Assembly (NCBI GenBank): GCA_014649575.1
Contig: BMTH01000023.1
Span: forward strand, 1-63,909
Length of the DNA stretch: 63,909 bases
Reading direction: 5' to 3'
Source of the DNA: Streptomyces griseoincarnatus
GTDB lineage: Bacteria; Actinomycetota; Actinomycetes; Streptomycetales; Streptomycetaceae
The translations under genes and the position numbers were made by a program. The notes under the pieces were generated by a model. It had not been told where the DNA came from and made no database searches. It saw nothing but the letters and a program-made list of their open reading frames with translations. The first letter of the stretch is position 1, and each line of letters opens with the position of its first letter. Below are positions 59,775 to 63,909 of the stretch, piece after piece.

Positions 59775-60818
59775 TCACGTCGCGTGGGGCTGCGGCTTCG
59801 GGACGAGTCGGGAGACCAGTTCGAGCCAGCCGTTTTCCAGCCGTTGCAGCGGGACGTTGCACTGGTCGCTCAGGTGCCACAGAAGGGCGGGCTCGAGGTA
59901 GCCCAGCAGTGCGTGGCTGAGCAGTTCTGCGTCTGCATCCGGGGCAGCCAGGCCGAGCAGGATGCTGACCCGCTCGTGATACCGGCGGCGAGGTCCGCGC
60001 AGGTAGCGCTGGTCGGGGGAGGGTTCGGCGGCCAGGTGCAGTTCCATCTCCGCGGCATAGCGCCGTATGGCGGCCACCCCGAAGGCGCGAAGCTGCTCGA
60101 TGGCCCCGTCGCGGCCGTCTGCTCGTTCGCTGCCGCTGAGGTGAGCGGCCTGGAAGGAGTCCTCGGAGCGCTGCAGCAGGGCTTGCAACAGCCCTGTGCG
60201 GTCGCCGAACCGGCGAAAGACAGTGCCCTTGCCGACACCTGCCGCGGTGGCCACCGCCCCCATGGTGAGGCGCTCCAGCCCGCGCTCCCGCGCTATCCAT
60301 GCCGCGGCGTTCAGCAGACGGGCGTGATTGCGTGCCGCGTCCACGCGCAGGGGTCTGCCGCCCTCGCGAGGTTGCGGTGACCGGGGCGGTGGCCCTTCGT
60401 TCTGAGCGCTGCCTGCCTTGCTCGGACAGGGGCAGGCGCGCGGTGGGGGAGCAGCTTGTCGGTGCGGTGCCGTCTGTGTGATCGTCTCGACGAGATCGAG
60501 GGCGAGGCCGGCGGTGTGCAGCGCGGCCGCGTCGGGTTTCTCGATCTGCGGCAGCAGGTCGGCCAGAAGGGTGATGAAGCGTCCGCCATTCTCATGGATG
60601 GCCGCCATCGAGCCTTCCCATATCGCGGTCCGGACGCTGACCGCGGTGAGCGACCCGGTCCCGGCGGCCGACTGCGCAAGAAGCTCGGCCAGGCGATGCT
60701 CGAGGCCGGTCGGCTGCCATGTGCCGTGGCGGAAGTCCCGCATCAGCGCTGCGAGTTCCCGGGCACTGTCGAGGTGTGAGTGCGCACGGGGGTGGAGCTC
60801 ATCAGGGGTGGTGGACAT
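59775..60818 (-). CDS. TetR-family regulator with a long extra N-terminal domain
   Basis: A 347-aa protein, far longer than usual TetR proteins (about 200). The HTH is central, residues about 165-215 (ARLLNAAAWIARERGLERLTMGAVATAAGVGKGTVFRRFGDR, in blocks), followed by a normal ligand domain (AAIRRYAAEMELHLAAE, LLSHALLGYLEPALLWHLS). Residues 1-120 form a helical domain (LAALMRDFRHGTWQPTGLE; ALHTAGLALDLVETIT) and 120-160 a Pro/Arg linker. ATG behind GGGAG. The N-terminal domain is in the same frame with no internal stop. Target unknown. Confidence 0.8.
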   Translation of the reverse strand: MSTTPDELHPRAHSHLDSARELAALMRDFRHGTWQPTGLEHRLAELLAQSAAGTGSLTAVSVRTAIWEGSMAAIHENGGRFITLLADLLPQIEKPDAAALHTAGLALDLVETITQTAPHRQAAPPPRACPCPSKAGSAQNEGPPPRSPQPREGGRPLRVDAARNHARLLNAAAWIARERGLERLTMGAVATAAGVGKGTVFRRFGDRTGLLQALLQRSEDSFQAAHLSGSERADGRDGAIEQLRAFGVAAIRRYAAEMELHLAAEPSPDQRYLRGPRRRYHERVSILLGLAAPDADAELLSHALLGYLEPALLWHLSDQCNVPLQRLENGWLELVSRLVPKPQPHAT

Positions 60819-61005
60819 GCGGAACGCTCCCAAGCGGATTCTGGAGTGCGGGCCTCGTGGGGCATGAATGTGGTCAGCCGGTGGCGGTTTGGTGAGTCAG
60901 GGCGGTGCGGCCGCGTCCGCGGCGGTGAGGCTGTGGCCCGCAGCACCGGGGCGGCGCTCTGCGGCTGCAGGGACGCCACCCCGGTGGGGCGGTCTCGCCG
61001 CGAGC

Positions 61006-61488
61006 TCAGTCGCCGGGAAGCAGGACGGTCTCGTCGCCCTCGAACCAGGCGTTGTCGATCGTCAGTCGGCTGATGCGCCAGGCGCTTCCGTCGCGCGTGA
61101 GGTCCGCGTCGTAGCGGTTCATCATCAGCGCGTGCCGGGTCCGGTCCGGCTCGGGACCTTCTTGTGGCAGGTAGTGCTGAGCCATCGCGTAGCAGTTCAC
61201 GTGGGCGGTGTCGCCGTCCACGGTGGCGCGGATGTTGCTGATCACGTGGCTGGTGTCGAGCGGGCCGACCGCCGGGATGAGCGCTCCGACGACGGTGTCG
61301 CGCGGCTTGAGCGCGGGGAAGTCGAGCCCGATCTTGCTCGTGGCCGGTGTCAGGTCGACCATGGCGTCCTCGGTCAGGGACGAGGCGAGGAGATCGGCGT
61401 CGCCGTGGTCGAGTCCTGCCGTGTAGCGGTGCAGCGCATCGGCGATCGCGGCGTGGTCGATCAAGAGCTGCAGCTTGTCGTCGGACAT
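61006..61488 (-). CDS. SnoaL/NTF2-like protein
   Basis: A 160-aa NTF2-fold protein: DHAAIADALHRYTAGLDHGDADLLASSLTEDAMVDLTP (in blocks), TSHVISNIRATVDGDTAHV, SAWRISRLTIDNAWFEGD. Such proteins are small polyketide-type cyclases, dehydratases or isomerases. The ATG at 61488 has GAGGAG six bases upstream, so it was an independent gene; but the frame is also open through from the FAD-oxidase remnant upstream with no stop, so a fusion protein is possible. Confidence 0.78.
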   Translation of the reverse strand: MSDDKLQLLIDHAAIADALHRYTAGLDHGDADLLASSLTEDAMVDLTPATSKIGLDFPALKPRDTVVGALIPAVGPLDTSHVISNIRATVDGDTAHVNCYAMAQHYLPQEGPEPDRTRHALMMNRYDADLTRDGSAWRISRLTIDNAWFEGDETVLLPGD

Positions 61489-62310
61489 CGGGCGCTCCTC
61501 GGGAGGGATGTTGTGGTTCAGACGGAAGAGGTTGTCCGGGTCGAAGCGCGTCTTGACGCTGCGGAGCCTGCGATAGTGGGCTTCGTCGTACGCCGCCCGC
61601 ACGTCGGACACGCCGGTGTCCTGGGCCGCCATGAAGTTCAGGCACCGTCCGCCGGCGGACCAGGGACGCATCCGCTGCAGCAGCTCATCGGCGTAGACGT
61701 TCATCGCGGTGAAGGCATCGGGTGCCCCGACACCGACGATCCAGAGTGCGAACCGGGCGTCCCGGTGTCCGACGGCGTTGTCCGCGGTCCGGGCCAGGGC
61801 GCCGCCCAGGTGACGCAACTCGACGAAGTGCACCGGGCAGTCGGCCGTCGGGCCCGCGGCGGACAGGATCTCCTCGACGGCCTCGGCGGGCAGGGAACGC
61901 AGCATCGCGGTGCGCTCCATGAACGGTGCCGGATCTGCCGGATCGTTGTGGATCTCGGCGAAGGACGCGTACGGCATGGGGCCCAGGGCGTCCGCGAGGA
62001 CGGGTGCGGCCGCCCGCAGCGGCGCAACCAGCCGGGTGGCCTCGGCTGCCGGGCCGAGGCAGGAGATGCGGACGTGCACGGCGAACCGGTCGGCGAGGAA
62101 GGCGGGCACACCGGGCAGCGCCGGCAGGCGCAGCAGGGCGATCGAAGAGCTCAACTCGTCGGGGGCGTCGGCCGTGACCTCGGCATAGGTGTGCAGGACG
62201 GCTGCCGCGTCGGCACCGTCGAAGAAGAGGCCGCCCGCCCACAGCTGTGCCACCGGGAAGAGGGCGAACTCCATGGCGGTGACGACACCGAAGTTGAGTG
62301 TTTCTGGGTG
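61489..62310 (-). pseudogene. FAD-linked oxidase, C-terminal half
   Basis: The leftward translation from about NFGVVTAMEFALFPV through AQLWAGGLFFDGADAAAVL to RFDPDNLFRLNHNIPP is the substrate domain and BBE tail of an FAD-linked oxidase. The N-terminal FAD domain with its His and Cys attachment sites is missing; the sequence changes at about 62310 into unrelated sequence. An ATG at 62274 could start a truncated product, which would run in frame into the NTF2-like protein. It cannot hold FAD normally. Confidence 0.75.
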
Positions 62311-62344
62311 GACGTTCGTGACTGCACGCCCACTGCCCGCGGAG

Positions 62345-62920
62345 CAGCGGCCCGGCTCAGCCTGCCAGTTGCTGGAGCCATTCGCGGAGCAGCGCCGTCT
62401 CGGTGTCTCGCAAGGGCATCCCGGAGTCCGCAGCTGAGGGCTTGGTGGCAAGCGCCGTTCCCAGCGCGGCGTCGAGGGCGAGTACGCGCGAGGCCAGGTC
62501 CGACGCGGATGAGGCGGGCGGGTCCGTCGTGATCGAGGCGAGGACGGTGTCCCGCAGCCGTGCCAGCCGATCAGCGCCAGCGTGGCACCGGTCGTCGCGG
62601 CGTGGATGACGCGGGTCGCCTGCGCCACCGGAACCCGAAAGCGCCCGGCGTCAGCCGCCCGGCCCAGCAGTGTCACCAGCAGGGCGTGGGCCTCGTCCGC
62701 TGCCAGGGGGCGCCGCCCGCGCTGCACCGTGCCGTACATGAGCATGTAGAACGCGGGGTGCCGCACTCCGAAGCCGACGTGCAGGTCCCAGCCGCGGTAC
62801 AGGTCGGCCACCGGGTCATCGGGGGCCAGCGCCAAGGCCTCCCGCTTCTCGGCCAGGTATATCTCGAACCCGTAGGCGGCCAGCTCGGTGCAGGGCACGG
62901 GATCCTGTTCCTCAGGTTCA
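62345..62920 (-). pseudogene. TetR-type repressor, C-terminal remnant with frameshift
   Basis: The leftward translation AAYGFEIYLAEKREALALAP, ADLYRGWDLHVGFGVRHPAF, MLMYGTVQRGRRPLAADEAH is the ligand domain of a TetR protein. Near 62570 the frame shifts and the tail DTVLASITTDPPASSASDL and ETALLREWLQQLAG ends at about 62358. The HTH is not recognisable before FEIYLAEK. It lies against the FAD-oxidase remnant. Confidence 0.7.
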
Positions 62921-63035
62921 CGGTCCCTCAGCCCGAAGCACCCGTGCACGTCGGCGGCGGACCACAGAGCACTCAGGACGGCCTGGATCCCGGCATCGTT
63001 AACCGACCCGACCTCCATGGCCAGCTCGTAGGAGC

Positions 63036-63055
63036 CACCGGACCAGTTGGTCCGG
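63036..63055. promoter_or_regulatory. Palindromic operator beside the TetR remnant
   Basis: ACCGGACCAGTTGGTCCGGT has 9-bp perfect arms (ACCGGACCA/TGGTCCGGT) around GT. It lies just upstream of the remnant block, where the lost TetR would have bound. Confidence 0.65.
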
Positions 63056-63239
63056 TGTCGGCCTGCCCGGTCGCGGCCACGGTCTCGATACGGTCGTGAA
63101 CTCGTCGCCCGCGCACCTTGGCAGACGGCGATCAGGTCGGAGAACTCCCTCCATTTCCGCCAGCTGTCAACGATGCGGGCCGGGGCGACGAGGCGGTCAT
63201 CGTGCCCTCAGCCGGGGCCGGCTCGCGTTCCGACCTCCC

Positions 63240-63839
63240 TCATCCCGCCAGGCGGGCCTGGAGGGCTTCGCTGATGCTCCGCACCGCACGGTCGACACCG
63301 CGCACCGTGGCCTCGGGGGAGAGCTGTTCGGATTCGTAGATGAACGCCGTGCGACCGCGCCGGCTGCCGCAGTAGTCGACGATGCCGTGCTCGATCTGCG
63401 TCCGCAGCGCGCTCTCGTATCCGTGGCGCTCGTACGCACCGGAGTCGTCACCGGCGATGGGCAGAAGATGGGTGGTGAGGTGCTGCAGTTTCGGCCGCAG
63501 GCCCGAAGCGGGGGAGTGCTCGAAGGCCCAGCCGTTGACGAAGACACGGTCGATCCACCCCTTCAACAGCGCAGGCATCGACCACCAGTACACGGGGAAG
63601 ACCAACACGAGATCGGTGGCACGCTCAAGACGACGGTGCTCGGCCATGACGTCAGCCGGGTAGTTGCCGCCCTCGTGGTACGCCCGACGATCTGCCGGAG
63701 TGAACCGGGGGTCGAACCGCTCCTCGGACAGGTCGGCGATCTCGACCGAGCCGGGTTGAAGCGCTGCCTCGAGTCTTCCCAGCACGTGGTGGGTCAGAGA
63801 CCCGGGGTCCGGGTTGGCGGCGACCAGCAGAGTATGCAT
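63240..63839 (-). CDS. NAD(P)H:quinone oxidoreductase, flavodoxin-like fold
   Basis: A 199-aa FMN/FAD flavoprotein of the NQO/KefF type: MHTLLVAANPDPGSLTHHVL binds the flavin phosphate, LVLVFPVYWWSMPALLKGWIDRVF is the conserved flavin loop (blocks), followed by GWAFEH. It would reduce quinones by two electrons in the cytosol. ATG at 63839, close to the window edge; the rest of its neighbourhood is outside. The palindrome at 63036-63055 lies past its 3' end. Confidence 0.88.
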   Translation of the reverse strand: MHTLLVAANPDPGSLTHHVLGRLEAALQPGSVEIADLSEERFDPRFTPADRRAYHEGGNYPADVMAEHRRLERATDLVLVFPVYWWSMPALLKGWIDRVFVNGWAFEHSPASGLRPKLQHLTTHLLPIAGDDSGAYERHGYESALRTQIEHGIVDYCGSRRGRTAFIYESEQLSPEATVRGVDRAVRSISEALQARLAG

Positions 63840-63909
63840 GGGGGCTCCAGTCAGGTGAGGAACGGACGTTGAGACGTCGCGTCGATGTGCGAGAGGGTGC
63901 GCGGTGCCC

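Noticed and set aside
1..63909. CRISPR arrays, tRNA or rRNA genes
   Set aside because: No regularly spaced repeats of 24-37 bp, no cas genes, no cloverleaf with CCA/TTC-loop signature and no rRNA-like stretch were seen.

Overview
The window is high-GC actinobacterial DNA, almost certainly Streptomyces. It carries a tap-tpg operon (telomere-associated protein and terminal protein of linear Streptomyces replicons) at 56506-59289, an LAxTG sortase-substrate fragment, GTG starts coupled to upstream stops, and many insertion-sequence scraps and decayed genes. That mix is typical of a chromosome arm or a large linear plasmid close to a telomere, although no telomere palindromes lie inside the window.

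Layout. 1-8300: the end of ahcY, then two leftward efflux operons, each opened by a DUF4097 gene. One continues into an ABC exporter (ATPase and permease), the other into GtrA and an MMPL transporter. Both start from near-identical divergent promoter regions (2772-2941 and 7290-7459), but only the second still faces a regulator gene. 8300-17400: YihY between two DNA-ligase remnants, folD, a glycine-zipper micropeptide with a two-TM partner, an unusual 163-nt RNA-hairpin element, a TetR/NmrA pair with tandem operators, a TerB-like gene and IS5/IS3 debris. 17500-26100: an XRE/NB-ARC regulator, a frameshifted DasR-like regulator with two dre-like sites, and a tightly coupled five-gene operon (2OG oxygenase, GT-like protein, PLP decarboxylase, GNAT, MFS) whose sixth gene is cut by an IS701 remnant. 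26100-31000: an ECF sigma factor with two membrane proteins, a sarcosine-oxidase-like flavoenzyme and small proteins.

31000-38000: a fructosamine (Amadori product) uptake and catabolism locus with a LacI regulator, FrlD-like kinase, FrlB-like deglycase, ABC importer and an eroded FrlC-like epimerase, with matching TGRTACCGGTATCA operators. 38100-39100: a DUF389 protein. 39700-51740: a putative C7-cyclitol biosynthetic cluster. It contains a sedoheptulose-7-phosphate cyclase (2-epi-5-epi-valiolone synthase type), a VOC protein of the CetB epimerase kind, a transaldolase-like protein lacking the recognisable catalytic part, a Tat-exported berberine-bridge-type flavooxidase, a membrane acyltransferase, an MFS exporter, two cupin genes, a quinone-oxidoreductase-like enzyme and MarR regulators. 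Two copies of the same CMTTGCGYRCGCAAGG palindrome sit before the VOC gene and before the cyclase, suggesting control by the MarR between them. No aminotransferase, kinase or nucleotidyltransferase was found in the cluster.

51800-63909: a TetR/SDR divergent pair, several remnants, tap-tpg, a TetR with a long extra N-terminal domain, a fused remnant block (TetR, FAD oxidase, NTF2-like) and an NAD(P)H:quinone oxidoreductase. All functional calls come from reading translations and motifs by eye; no database search was run.
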